Source of the DNA: Caldilineaceae bacterium | GTDB taxonomy: Bacteria; Chloroflexota; Anaerolineae; Caldilineales; Caldilineaceae | Length of the DNA: 38,723 nucleotides | Assembly: GCA_023384455.1 (NCBI GenBank) | Contig: JAHDWH010000030.1 | Span: 1-38,723 of the forward strand | Direction of reading: 5' to 3' | Shown here: piece after piece, positions 1 to 7,868 of the stretch | How positions within the stretch are numbered: the first letter of the stretch is position 1 | How the letters are laid out: each line of letters begins with the position of its first letter | The notes under the pieces: generated by a model | Database searches by the model: none | Seen by the model: the letters and a program-made list of their open reading frames with translations, nothing else | Told to the model about the DNA's origin: nothing | Made by a program: the position numbers and the translations under genes

Positions 1-21
1 TGCAAACCGCATCTACAGATT
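1..21. repeat. Half of a palindromic intergenic repeat at the window edge
   Basis: The first 21 bases match the right-hand arm of the palindromic element found complete at 38659-38718 (shared core: aaaccgcaNctacagatt). A tandem variant lies at 29518-29625. The left arm would be off the window. Because both ends of the window lie in the same family, the contig probably ends where the assembler could not cross copies of this repeat. Confidence 0.7.
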
Positions 22-48
22 CCACGATCTTCTCGATCAGTACAGATG

Positions 49-78
49 TTGGCAGATTCCCCCTGTCTGTTGTACAAT
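49..78 (+). promoter_or_regulatory. Candidate sigma-70 promoter for the DinB gene
   Basis: TTGGCA at 49-54 and TACAAT at 73-78 are separated by 18 bp, near the sigma-70 consensus. They lie about 160 bp upstream of the chosen DinB start at 241. There is no experimental support. Confidence 0.4.
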
Positions 79-167
79 CTCCTTTACCGTTTTAGTCCCT
101 CCAGAAGTACCTGTTCAGCCGCCCCGCCCAGCCCCACCCCATTCCAGGGAGTGAACTGAATTGACTT

Positions 168-186
168 CTCCCCCACAGTGGGGGAG
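168..186. repeat. Perfect hairpin ctcccccac-a-gtgggggag
   Basis: A 9-bp perfect inverted repeat with a 1-nt centre sits between the candidate promoter and the DinB start, so it would lie in the mRNA leader. No T-run follows, which argues against an intrinsic terminator. It looks like one more of the palindromic intergenic repeats in this genome. Confidence 0.45.
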
Positions 187-240
187 GGTTGGGTGGGGGT
201 GAGCAGTTACCTCCAGAAATCAAACCCAGAGGAGTCCTCA

Positions 241-813
241 ATGCTTGATTTTGCTGCTGTGCGCCGGGGTGAAAAGTCGATAGCCGATCTGGCCGTCGGG
301 CTGTCGGTTGGCGATTTGCGCGATCTGACCAATGAAATGGTAGACCACCAGTTGGCCCAGATTGCCCAGGCCACCGATGGGGATGTAGTCTTTAGCCCCA
401 GCGATCCCGGCGCTGATGATCCCTATGCCGCGGCTGAGACGGATCGCAATATCTCCTGGAATCTGGGCCATCTGATCGTACATGTGACCGCTTCTTCCGA
501 AGAGGGGGCATTTCTGGCCGCAGAGATGGCCCGGGGCATCCTGCGGGAGGGACGCAGCCGCAGCGAGATTCCCTGGCAGGATGTGACGACGATTGCCCAG
601 TGCCGCCAGCGGTTGGAGGAGAGCCGCCGGATGCGGTTGGCCTCCCTGGATGTCTGGCCGGACCAGCCTTATCTGGATGTGACAGTGACAGGACGGCCCA
701 ATACGCCGTCTCTCAACGCCATTGGCCGCTTTTTACGGGGGCTTTCCCACGACGCCAGCCATCTGGAGCAGATCGACGAAGTAGTGCGCCAGGCCAAAGC
801 CGCCAGAAATTGA
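241..813 (+). CDS. DinB-family protein (putative metal-dependent enzyme)
   Basis: The 190-aa product looks like a DinB/YfiT-type four-helix bundle, a fold that uses three histidines to bind a divalent metal. Visible signatures are [13 protein letters not shown] around residues 75-87 and [12 protein letters not shown] near residues 168-179, which would provide the His ligands. The open frame reaches back to 178, but the ATG at 241 is preferred because a GAGGAG ribosome-binding site lies just upstream and the upstream codons cover the hairpin leader. It stands alone, followed by a repeat-filled gap. DinB-fold proteins include thiol-dependent transferases (bacillithiol or mycothiol type) and damage-inducible proteins of unknown role. 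The substrate here cannot be told. Confidence 0.75.
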   Translation: MLDFAAVRRGEKSIADLAVGLSVGDLRDLTNEMVDHQLAQIAQATDGDVVFSPSDPGADDPYAAAETDRNISWNLGHLIVHVTASSEEGAFLAAEMARGILREGRSRSEIPWQDVTTIAQCRQRLEESRRMRLASLDVWPDQPYLDVTVTGRPNTPSLNAIGRFLRGLSHDASHLEQIDEVVRQAKAARN

Positions 814-825
814 TCTGAAAATGGG

Positions 826-1035
826 GGACGCAGATGACGCTGAAAGGAGTGATTGCGGGTAACTGCTCAGGCATCCTCTGCTTATTAACCACGGAAAACA
901 CGAAAAACACTGAAAAAAGCGCAGAACTTCCGCGTATTCTGTGTATTCAGTGGTTATTTCTGTCGTTGGCTGGGTAGTTACGATTGCGGCTGATAAGATC
1001 AGCGCAGATCATCTGTTTCAGCGCCATCTGCGTCC
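826..1035. repeat. Inverted repeat with 20-bp arms enclosing a second palindrome
   Basis: The left arm at 826-845 and right arm at 1016-1035 are reverse complements except for one position (ggacgcagatg-a/g-cgctgaaa). Related copies of the arm occur at 2034-2104 and 38445-38592. The space between the arms holds a different palindrome (887-955). This fills nearly the whole gap between the DinB and Nudix genes. No ORF with credible coding features lies inside. Confidence 0.7.
887..955. repeat. Palindrome built of 9-bp units (ccacggaaa type)
   Basis: The left arm (887-914) is three degenerate 9-bp units of the type acacNgaaa. The right arm (928-955) is its imperfect reverse complement, 21 of 28 positions by eye. 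It would form a long imperfect hairpin with a 13-nt loop. It is nested inside the 826-1035 inverted repeat. Confidence 0.65.
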
Positions 1036-1094
1036 GCTTTTTATTGCCGATTGTGCCCCATCAGGTGTGGACACGGATTGGAGAGAAGTGAGCG

Positions 1095-1652
1095 ATGCAG
1101 GCTTCGCAACAGGGCATCTCGGCGGGGGCGGGGGGGCGTTATCAGGTGGTGCCGCGCACGCTGATTTTTGTCACCAGCATCAACCCGGAGAACGGCAACG
1201 AAGATCTGCTGCTGATCAAAGGCGCGCCGACCAAACGGCTGTGGGCCAACAAATACAACGGCATCGGCGGCCACGTGGAGCCGGGCGAGGATTTTCTGGC
1301 CGGGGCCCAACGGGAGCTGGCCGAGGAGACCGGGCTGCGGGATGTGGCGCTGACCCTCGTCGGCGTCTTGAACATCGCGGTTCGCCCGGATGGAGACCCA
1401 CCCAGTGGGGTGGCTGTCTTCGTCTTCAGCGGCCAGACAGCCAGCCGGACGCTGAACGCCAGCCGCGAAGGTGAGCTGCATTGGGTTGCTTTGGCAGATG
1501 TGGAATCCCTGCCCCTGGTGGACGATCTATACCAATTGCTGCCCCTCCTGCGCAACAGCCAGACGACGATCTACGGACAGTACCAGCCCGATGACGACGG
1601 GGCAATGATCTATCGTTTCCGCGTTCCCTTCTCCCATCCATCTTCTCTATGA
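1095..1652 (+). CDS. Nudix hydrolase
   Basis: The 185-aa protein has a complete Nudix box (GX5EX7REUXEEXGU), visible as GHVEPGE at about residues 59-65 followed by REL-AEETGL. The Glu cluster binds Mg2+ for hydrolysis of a nucleoside diphosphate linked to another group. The fold starts with VPRTLIFVTSINPE and ends near residue 165. The preceding GIGG and the size resemble 8-oxo-dGTP diphosphatase (MutT/NUDT1-like) enzymes, but substrate cannot be assigned from sequence. The stop codon overlaps the acpS start (ATGA), so the two genes are translationally coupled. GAGAAG upstream of the ATG is a weak ribosome-binding site. Confidence 0.9.
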   Translation: MQASQQGISAGAGGRYQVVPRTLIFVTSINPENGNEDLLLIKGAPTKRLWANKYNGIGGHVEPGEDFLAGAQRELAEETGLRDVALTLVGVLNIAVRPDGDPPSGVAVFVFSGQTASRTLNASREGELHWVALADVESLPLVDDLYQLLPLLRNSQTTIYGQYQPDDDGAMIYRFRVPFSHPSSL

Positions 1653-2026
1653 TCCTGCGTACCGGCGTTGACCTTCTGGAAATTGAGCGTATGCGCCAGG
1701 CCATCGACCGCCACGGCGAACATTTCCTGCGCCGGGTCTTTACACCGGGCGAGTTGGCCCACTGCGCCGGGCGGGTGGAATCTCTGGCGGCCCGTTTTGC
1801 GGCCAAAGAAGCCGCGGCCAAAGCCCTGCAAAGTGGCGTCTGGCGGCAGGGCATCGGCTGGACCGATCTGGAGGTGGTGGCAGACCCGGAGAGTCGAGCG
1901 CCCACCCTCTGTCTGCACAACGCGGCAGCCCGCTTGGCCGAGCTTCACGGGTTGCACCACTGGTCGGTCAGCCTCAGCCACGACCGCACCCACGCCATCG
2001 CCTTTGTGGTGGCCCTGGGGGGATGA
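1649..2026 (+). CDS. acpS: Holo-[acyl-carrier-protein] synthase
   Basis: The 125-aa product is the usual length for AcpS, which transfers 4'-phosphopantetheine from coenzyme A to the Ser of apo-ACP for fatty acid synthesis. The N-terminal GVDLLEIERM carries the Mg2+-binding Asp of the family's GxDxxxxxR-type motif. RFAAKEAAAKAL (about residues 48-59) is the second signature (F-x-x-KEA-x-KA). The C-terminal WSVSLSHDRTHAIAFVVA matches the conserved (V)SLSH segment. It overlaps the Nudix gene by 4 bp. No polyketide or fatty acid genes are nearby, so it probably serves general lipid synthesis. Confidence 0.93.
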   Translation: MILRTGVDLLEIERMRQAIDRHGEHFLRRVFTPGELAHCAGRVESLAARFAAKEAAAKALQSGVWRQGIGWTDLEVVADPESRAPTLCLHNAAARLAELHGLHHWSVSLSHDRTHAIAFVVALGG

Positions 2027-2033
2027 AAAGCGG

Positions 2034-2104
2034 GACGCAGATTGGCGCAGAAACAGATGATCTGCGCGGGGATTGTCAGCGCAGATCGATTCCAATCAGC
2101 GTCC
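2034..2104. repeat. Palindromic repeat of the ggacgcagat family
   Basis: Arms ggacgcagatt (2034-2044) and aatcagcgtcc (2094-2104) face each other, with an internal cgcagatcatctgtt-like segment shared with 1003-1018 in inverted orientation. It fills the gap between convergent acpS and the TPR gene and runs up to the latter's stop codon. A role in 3'-end formation for both genes is possible. Confidence 0.65.
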
Positions 2105-3117
2105 TATTTATCAGAGATACCCGTTTCGCTGCGCCGTAGACAGGCCAGTTCCTCCAAAAGGGAGAGAGCAGTGGAAATGCTCAATTGGTTTTCCGCGGCT
2201 CGGTGGATAGCCAGCGCCGCGCCGATCTCTTCTTCTGCCTCCTCTAATCGCCCCAAACGCAGCAGTGCCCGGCCCAGATTGTTCAACACCACCCCTTCCC
2301 CTACCCGATCCCCATAGGAGCGCACTCCGTCCAGGGCCGCCTGAAAACAGGCAAACGCCTCTGCCCAGTGGTTCAGCGCGCCGTAGCTATGGCCCAGGAA
2401 GATGTACGCCTTGACGGCAAAGATCCGGTCGCCTGCTGCCTGCGTGATGGCCAGCGCCTGTTGAAAGATCGACCGGGCCTGCTCCGTTCGCGCCGCGCCC
2501 AAATGCGCCCGGCCCAGATTGATCAGCGCGTCCGCCTGCCTGTGCGGGTCGCCGATCTCTGCGGCCACAGCGTAGGCGCGCCGGGCGTGCTCCTCTGCCA
2601 AATCAAAGCGATCCTGATTGACGTAAATCTCGGCCAGGGCGTCGTGCAGGGCAGAGACCCAGGCCCGATCCATCCGGCGCTCCGCCTCGGCCAGATTGGT
2701 CTGGGTTAGGGCCAGACTCTCCTCCAATTTTCCCATACGAAAACAGATTTCAGCCAGGAAGTAGCGGGCCTCAAAGCAATAACCGCCCTCTTTCTCCACC
2801 GGTGCGGCCCGCACAAAATCCCGCAGCGTATCCTCCCAAACCCGCCAGTAGCCCTGAAACATCATCGGGCGATGGAGCGCGACCAGCAGTTGAGCGGCCA
2901 GCGCCCCATCTGTACCAAACTCCAGCGCGCGGTAGAGCGACTTCTGCGCGTGAAGGAGGGAAGACGGCGGAAGGTCGCTGTTTTCTCCGGCTGGGCTAGA
3001 GAGCAGGCGCACCCAATAGTGGGCGGCCCGCAACAGCCCATCCTCGAATATCTGCCGTTGTCTGGTTCTGTCAACCGGCGGGTCTGGGGGAGTGGTAGCG
3101 GGGGGCTTTTGCGGCAT
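2104..3117 (-). CDS. TPR-repeat protein
   Basis: The 337-aa protein is made largely of tetratricopeptide repeats. Helical pairs such as ALINLGRAHLGAARTEQARSIFQQAL and VLNNLGRALLRLGRLEEAEEEIGAAL show the W/L-G-Y/H-A-A-P-like TPR spacing from about residue 110 to 320. The N-terminus is rich in Pro and Thr and has no clear signal peptide. It lies 31 bp downstream of the NB-ARC gene on the same strand. NB-ARC ATPases in this kind of genome commonly carry their own C-terminal TPR array, so the two products may act as one split signalling protein. No enzymatic motif is visible. Confidence 0.8.
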   Translation of the reverse strand: MPQKPPATTPPDPPVDRTRQRQIFEDGLLRAAHYWVRLLSSPAGENSDLPPSSLLHAQKSLYRALEFGTDGALAAQLLVALHRPMMFQGYWRVWEDTLRDFVRAAPVEKEGGYCFEARYFLAEICFRMGKLEESLALTQTNLAEAERRMDRAWVSALHDALAEIYVNQDRFDLAEEHARRAYAVAAEIGDPHRQADALINLGRAHLGAARTEQARSIFQQALAITQAAGDRIFAVKAYIFLGHSYGALNHWAEAFACFQAALDGVRSYGDRVGEGVVLNNLGRALLRLGRLEEAEEEIGAALAIHRAAENQLSISTALSLLEELACLRRSETGISDK

Positions 3118-3148
3118 AGGCTGTGGACAAAACTGGCTGCACGACAGG

Positions 3149-4570
3149 TCAGATTAGGTCGGACAGGATGAAATACTCGGTCAGACGGTGGATGCTATAG
3201 AGGATTTGGCCCTGGGCGAAGCCGGCGTAGAGCAGGGAAGCGGCGATCAGTTCTTCCAGGGCCTGACAGAATTGGCTATCGGCGGGCACGTCGCTGATGG
3301 CGGCCAATTCCTGCCAGGCCACGCCCCGGATGTCCAGCAGGGGCATGTGCAGGAGCAGACGCTGGGCGGTGGGTGAAAGCTGAAGCCAGGAGTAGTGAAA
3401 GAGGAAGCCCAGGAGATCGGCGCTGCGTCCTTTTGCCCTTTGCAGATCGCCCAATATCTGTTCCAGGGGAAGATAACGCACCTGACCGACTACCAGGGCC
3501 ATGGCCAGGGGGTTGCCGTCGCACAGCGCGGCAATGCGGGCAATCGCTGCCGGGTGCGCAGTCAGCAAAGCAGGCACGTGGCGCTCCTGGGCGTGGCGGC
3601 AGACAAAAGTCTGGGCAGCCTGGGCATCCAGAGCAGGGACGGGAAAAGCAGCGATGTCGCTGTGTCCGGCCAGGCTGTGACGGGTGGTGATCAGAACTTT
3701 GGTCGGGCGAGCCAGGCCGCGCAGCCCGTCGACCAGCGCTTCCACATCGGCGGCGGTCTCCAGATTGTCCACCACCAGCAGAGTCGGTGTCTGGCGCAGA
3801 GCCTGACGCAGGTTATGAATCCGCTCCGCCTCAACCTCCCCAGCCGGCTGGGGCAGATGCAGGCGGGCCGCGCTCTGTTCGAGCAGTCCGCTGAAGGTGA
3901 GGGCGGGCAGACCTGTCTGGCGCAGGTAGCCGTCGTCGAAACTCTGCTGGCGGGCTGTAATCCAGATCACCCGCTGGAAACGGCCCTCTTTGACCAAATC
4001 TTCGGCGGTCTGACGGGCCAGGGCTGTCTTGCCGCTGCCTCCCATCCCCTCCACCGAAACCAGCCAGCTCTGCTCCGGGTCAGCCAGATAGACGCAAAGG
4101 GTTTCCAATAGATCACCCACACCGATCAGATGGGTGAAGGTGGGGGGCGGCAGACCGTCCAGTATGCGGTTGATCTCCGCCTCCTGGCTGGCCGCGGCCA
4201 GGGCCTGGTCTTCTATCTCCAGGAGAAGCCCAGCCAGCCGCTGGATGGCTTCCTCCTGACGGCTGTGGACGGTGCGCTCGGAATAGCTGAGCTGGCGCGC
4301 CACTTCGGCCACGCTCTGCCGCTGGATAAAGCGACGGGTCAGCACATCGGCCAAGAGCTTCTCCTGCTGGGCTAGATGGCCGAGGGCTGTCTCCACCACC
4401 CCGCGCAGAGCCGCGGGCAGCCCCCCCAAAGGGGCGTGACGGCGCTGCTCCTCCACCGTCTGTAGACGGGTGAGCGCGGTCAATTGGGCCAGAGATTCGT
4501 CGTCGTAATAGCGGCGCAGGGCTTCGCCGAGCTGCAGGACAATCGCTCGACCGCTGCCGGTTTGGGTCAT
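3149..4570 (-). CDS. HTH / NB-ARC STAND ATPase (regulator)
   Basis: The 473-aa product has a helix-turn-helix resembling sigma-70 region 4 or LuxR type at about residues 86-113 (SVAEVARQLSYSERTVHSRQ). An NB-ARC NTPase domain follows, with Walker A GMGGSGKT (175-182), Walker B LLVVDNLE (264-271), a TTRHS sensor and a GNPLAMAL motif. It ends in a winged-helix-like tail without its own repeat domain. The frame opens at 4717, but ATG 4570 is preferred because GGAGGAG lies just upstream and the longer N-terminus is low-complexity sequence read from a repeat. STAND proteins act as ATP-dependent switches. The sensor is probably the TPR protein encoded immediately downstream. Confidence 0.85.
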   Translation of the reverse strand: MTQTGSGRAIVLQLGEALRRYYDDESLAQLTALTRLQTVEEQRRHAPLGGLPAALRGVVETALGHLAQQEKLLADVLTRRFIQRQSVAEVARQLSYSERTVHSRQEEAIQRLAGLLLEIEDQALAAASQEAEINRILDGLPPPTFTHLIGVGDLLETLCVYLADPEQSWLVSVEGMGGSGKTALARQTAEDLVKEGRFQRVIWITARQQSFDDGYLRQTGLPALTFSGLLEQSAARLHLPQPAGEVEAERIHNLRQALRQTPTLLVVDNLETAADVEALVDGLRGLARPTKVLITTRHSLAGHSDIAAFPVPALDAQAAQTFVCRHAQERHVPALLTAHPAAIARIAALCDGNPLAMALVVGQVRYLPLEQILGDLQRAKGRSADLLGFLFHYSWLQLSPTAQRLLLHMPLLDIRGVAWQELAAISDVPADSQFCQALEELIAASLLYAGFAQGQILYSIHRLTEYFILSDLI

Positions 4571-4896
4571 CTGCGCACTCCTCCCGCGGCCAGGCCGCAT
4601 CAAAGACGAAGGGAGAAAGAGTCTGATCCGGGCCGGCGATGTCTGCGGCAACAGGGGGGCGATGTTGGGGTGGCCCGAGGGAAAAGCTGACAGGGTGGCA
4701 AGGTGGCTGGGTGACAAACAACCAGCACCCTCTGTCTACCTGTCTATAATAATGCGCCAAAAAGGGTAAAAGGGCAAGAGGCAGTTTGCAGATTTTGTGC
4801 AGTTTTTTTGCAGATTGTCAGCCCAAAACCGGTTGTATAGTGAAAGGGCAGACAGTTTCTGCGCCCGAACCACTCACCGCACACCCCCTCTTCCGT
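4571..4896. other. Divergent intergenic region with a degenerate gacagggtg repeat
   Basis: This 326-bp gap separates the minus-strand NB-ARC gene from the plus-strand CxxC gene. Positions about 4688-4718 contain degenerate units of the form gacagggtggcaaggtgg, similar to the octamer repeat at 34456-34576. A TATAGT at 4836-4841 and a TATAAT at 4745-4750 lack well-placed -35 partners, so no promoter is called. No credible small gene was found. Confidence 0.4.
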
Positions 4897-5202
4897 ATGA
4901 ACAGATCTGCTGTCATCACACTCCTCCATCCGCTTTGGGGCTGGCTGCGCCGACGAGCAGGCAGCGAGAGCCGATGCGTGGCCCTGGCCCGCCAGTCCGC
5001 GCGGGCGTGGTGGGCGGCGCAATCGTTCGAGCAGGCCCGCTGCGATCTGTGCGGGCGGATGGTGGCGCGGGGGGAAGGGTATCTGTTTGAGGCAGGGGCG
5101 GCCCACGCGCGCTGGCCGATTGTCCTGGCAGGGGACGATCCGGGCGGTCCGTGGCTGGTGTGTGTGGGGTGTGTGGAGGATGGGGTGTCTGTGCAGCGTT
5201 AA
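4897..5202 (+). CDS. Small CxxC (possible zinc-binding) protein of unknown function
   Basis: The 101-aa product is not recognised. It has two Cys pairs about 40 residues apart, CDLCG (residues ~49-53) and CVGC (~90-93), a spacing compatible with one zinc ribbon or knuckle. The N-terminal third is basic and Trp-rich (LLHPLWGWLRRRAG), then SARAWWAAQSFEQA. The frame extends upstream to 4786, but ATG 4897 gives the protein a sensible start. No neighbour explains its role. It could bind nucleic acid or be a small redox or metal protein. Confidence 0.55.
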   Translation: MNRSAVITLLHPLWGWLRRRAGSESRCVALARQSARAWWAAQSFEQARCDLCGRMVARGEGYLFEAGAAHARWPIVLAGDDPGGPWLVCVGCVEDGVSVQR

Positions 5203-5268
5203 GTCTTGTCTGAATTGTATCGACTCAAGTCACAGGTTATCTGTCAGCTCTGATATGGAGGATTTCTT

Positions 5269-7737
5269 ATGTTGCGAGAACAGCATCTAACTCCCAAACG
5301 TGTCCTGTATTTGCTGCCTATATTTTTTGTGCTGGTGTTGATTGGCGTCTACAAATCCGCTCCCCACAGCGCTTCAGGCGTTGCGCTGGCATCTATGAAT
5401 GCAGCATCAGCCAGCGATTTTGTGTGGCAGCCCAGCGAGATCGTGTATGACGGCAGCCAGTTGTGCGGTTACCAGAAAGAACCTGACATTACTCTGGATG
5501 CAGCCAATAACGCCTACGCTGTCTGGATGGACTGTCGCAATCTCGACACTAACGAGAATTGGGACATCTTTTTCTCGTATCGGCCAGCCGGTGGAGTCTG
5601 GGGGCCGAATGTAAAGGTGAACGATGACACAGGCGCTGCCAGCCAATCCCAACCGGCCATTGCGGTGGATGCGGCGGGAAATGCCTACGCCGTCTGGACG
5701 GATGAACGCAATGGAACGGCAGACATCTATTTTGCGATGCGCCCGGCGGGAGGCAAATGGTCGGCAAACGTTAAAGTCAACGACGACGCCAACGACGCTC
5801 TGCAAGGCCATCCGCGGATTGGCGTGGACGCCGCGGGCACCGTTTTTGTGGTCTTCGAGGATCAGCGCAACGGCGATAACGACATCTATCTGGCCTTTCA
5901 ATCGTCCGCTAGAACCTGGAGCACAAATACCCGGCTGAACAACGACCGCGACCGGGAATCTACCGCCCAATACGAGCCGGATATTGCCGTCACAACTACC
6001 GGCAAATACTGCGCCGTATGGCGCGAGAACTACCAGCCAGATGGACCGGATATTATGCTCTACTGTAGCATCTCTCAAGGAGGCCAGCCTCAGCCGCAGA
6101 TTGTAAATGAGGTTGTGTTGCAGCCCACGGAGCGAAGTCTCCCTGCCGTTGGCGTGGATCAGGACGGCAAGGCCTTTGTGGCATGGGTGAATGGGCAGGG
6201 CAGTCCGCTACAGCGGAATATCTATTTTGCATATTATGACAACAATCAATGGCAACGGGATCAGGTCAATTCCGATCCGGACACATCATACACGCCAGAT
6301 TTCGATCTTGCCGTAGACAAGGCGGGCAACGCCTCTGTTGCTTGGATCCGCTATATCTTCGCGGCCAATCAAAAGTGTTTTGGCTTATGTTTTGCCTATC
6401 ATCCGGCAGGCGGAGTGTGGGGGATAAACTCTACGATTGTTGAAAGGGGGAATTCACCCGCTCAACCTGCAATCGCGGTGAACGGCAATCAAAACCTCGT
6501 GGGCATTTGGCAAGATTTTCGCAATCGGGACTACGACATTTACTCAATGGCGCGCCCGATCGGAGGCGATTGGACCAGCAGCAGCAAGGTCAATGACGAC
6601 TTGGGCAGCGGCTGGCAATCCCGGCCTGATATCGCCGTCGCTTCGACCGGCGTCGTCTATGCTGTGTGGGAAGATGCGCGCGGCGGCAGCACAGGAGATC
6701 GATCCGACATTTACGCCGCCCGACGCCCGGCAGCGGCCCCCTGGGACACATTTGCGCGAGTCAATAGCGATGCTCTCGGCCCTTCGAACGAACAGCGACA
6801 TCCTGCGGTTGTGCTCGACACAAATCGTGGCGCATTCGCCGTCTGGCAGGATGGGTCGAGTGGCCCTGACATCTACTTTGCGCATAGACCGCCGAACGGT
6901 GAGTGGGGCAGCCATGTCAAAATCAGCGATGACATGACAGGCGCAGGTCAATACGCTCCTGATATCGCTGTAGACTCTGCTGGAAACGGCTACGCTATCT
7001 GGGAAGACAGGCGCAACGACAGCGGCGACATCTACTTCGCCTATCGTCCGGCTGGCGGAAGTTGGGGAGCGAATGTCAAAGTGAACGATGATCAGGGGGC
7101 TACCAGTCAATCCTGGCCGGCCATAGTTGTAGACCCGTCTGGCAATGCCTACGCGGTGTGGGAAGATGGTCGAAACGGCAACAATGATGTCTTCTTCGCC
7201 TATCGCCCTGCCGGGGGTGAGTGGCAGGCCAATATCCAGGTGAACGACGACGCCAGTAGCAACTATCAGGGCAGCTCGGATATTGCTGTCAGTCCAGATG
7301 GCCAGGCCGTTGCGATCTGGCGGGACAATCGCAACAACGCCTGGGATACCTATGCCGCCTATCGTCCTAAAGATGGGATCTGGGGGAGTAGTGAAAAAAT
7401 AAGCAGCGGCGAATACACCGAGGATCCCAGAATCGCAATGGACTATCTCGGCAACGCCTACGCCGTATGGAGCGCCAGTGGCACCACCAACGCGGGCATT
7501 CGTTTTGCCTATCGTCCGGCTGGCGGCGTGTGGGGAGGAAGCACACCAGTCGTAAGCTTTAGTGCAGACAGGCCGGCAATCGCGGTTGATAGGGCTGGCC
7601 TACCATACGTCATCTGGGAGGACGATCGGCAGCAGACGCCCCATATCTACTTCGCCCACGCGACTCGTTCCGGGGGGCCGCTTCCCACGCCGACGCCGAA
7701 AGATAGTTCCCTCTATCTTCCATCAGTGCTTCGGTAA
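5269..7737 (+). CDS. Secreted 14-repeat (probable double beta-propeller) protein with LP-type tail
   Basis: The 822-aa protein starts with a basic stretch and a hydrophobic segment (YLLPIFFVLVLIGVY, about residues 14-28), a signal peptide or membrane anchor. The body is 14 repeats of about 50 residues with the pattern DIAVDxxGNAYAVWEDxRNGxxDIYFAYRPAGGxWxxNVKVNDD. The array opens with a half unit (WQPSEIVYDG) and closes with the other half, as expected when a propeller ring is sealed by pairing N- and C-terminal strands. The C-terminus is a PTPTPK linker followed by SLYLPSVLR-stop, a tail shared with two other proteins in this window. GGAGG precedes the ATG. The surface function is unknown, with ligand binding or cell-surface display most likely. 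Internal variants lacking the full motif (repeats 4-6) have diverged. Confidence 0.82.
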   Translation: MLREQHLTPKRVLYLLPIFFVLVLIGVYKSAPHSASGVALASMNAASASDFVWQPSEIVYDGSQLCGYQKEPDITLDAANNAYAVWMDCRNLDTNENWDIFFSYRPAGGVWGPNVKVNDDTGAASQSQPAIAVDAAGNAYAVWTDERNGTADIYFAMRPAGGKWSANVKVNDDANDALQGHPRIGVDAAGTVFVVFEDQRNGDNDIYLAFQSSARTWSTNTRLNNDRDRESTAQYEPDIAVTTTGKYCAVWRENYQPDGPDIMLYCSISQGGQPQPQIVNEVVLQPTERSLPAVGVDQDGKAFVAWVNGQGSPLQRNIYFAYYDNNQWQRDQVNSDPDTSYTPDFDLAVDKAGNASVAWIRYIFAANQKCFGLCFAYHPAGGVWGINSTIVERGNSPAQPAIAVNGNQNLVGIWQDFRNRDYDIYSMARPIGGDWTSSSKVNDDLGSGWQSRPDIAVASTGVVYAVWEDARGGSTGDRSDIYAARRPAAAPWDTFARVNSDALGPSNEQRHPAVVLDTNRGAFAVWQDGSSGPDIYFAHRPPNGEWGSHVKISDDMTGAGQYAPDIAVDSAGNGYAIWEDRRNDSGDIYFAYRPAGGSWGANVKVNDDQGATSQSWPAIVVDPSGNAYAVWEDGRNGNNDVFFAYRPAGGEWQANIQVNDDASSNYQGSSDIAVSPDGQAVAIWRDNRNNAWDTYAAYRPKDGIWGSSEKISSGEYTEDPRIAMDYLGNAYAVWSASGTTNAGIRFAYRPAGGVWGGSTPVVSFSADRPAIAVDRAGLPYVIWEDDRQQTPHIYFAHATRSGGPLPTPTPKDSSLYLPSVLR

Positions 7738-7868
7738 GAATTGCCTCAGTTGAGAGGATGAGTATTATGCATCACACAATTTCAGTGAAGCGATGACCCT
7801 GTTGGAGAGAATTCAAATTCTGAGGGAAGGTCCAAATCTATTCAGTCATTCACAGGGAGGGTTATGCG

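Noticed and set aside
3118..3148. Single-gene fusion of NB-ARC and TPR broken by a frameshift
   Set aside because: The first ORF has a proper stop and the second its own ATG 31 bp later. No shifted frame joins the two without stops.
4570..4717. Longer N-terminus of the NB-ARC protein from 4717
   Set aside because: The first 49 residues are low-complexity and read partly from a repeat. ATG 4570 has a GGAGGAG ribosome-binding site.
4808..4841. Promoter TTGTCA / TATAGT upstream of the CxxC gene
   Set aside because: The spacer is 15 bp (22 bp from TTGCAG), outside the useful range.
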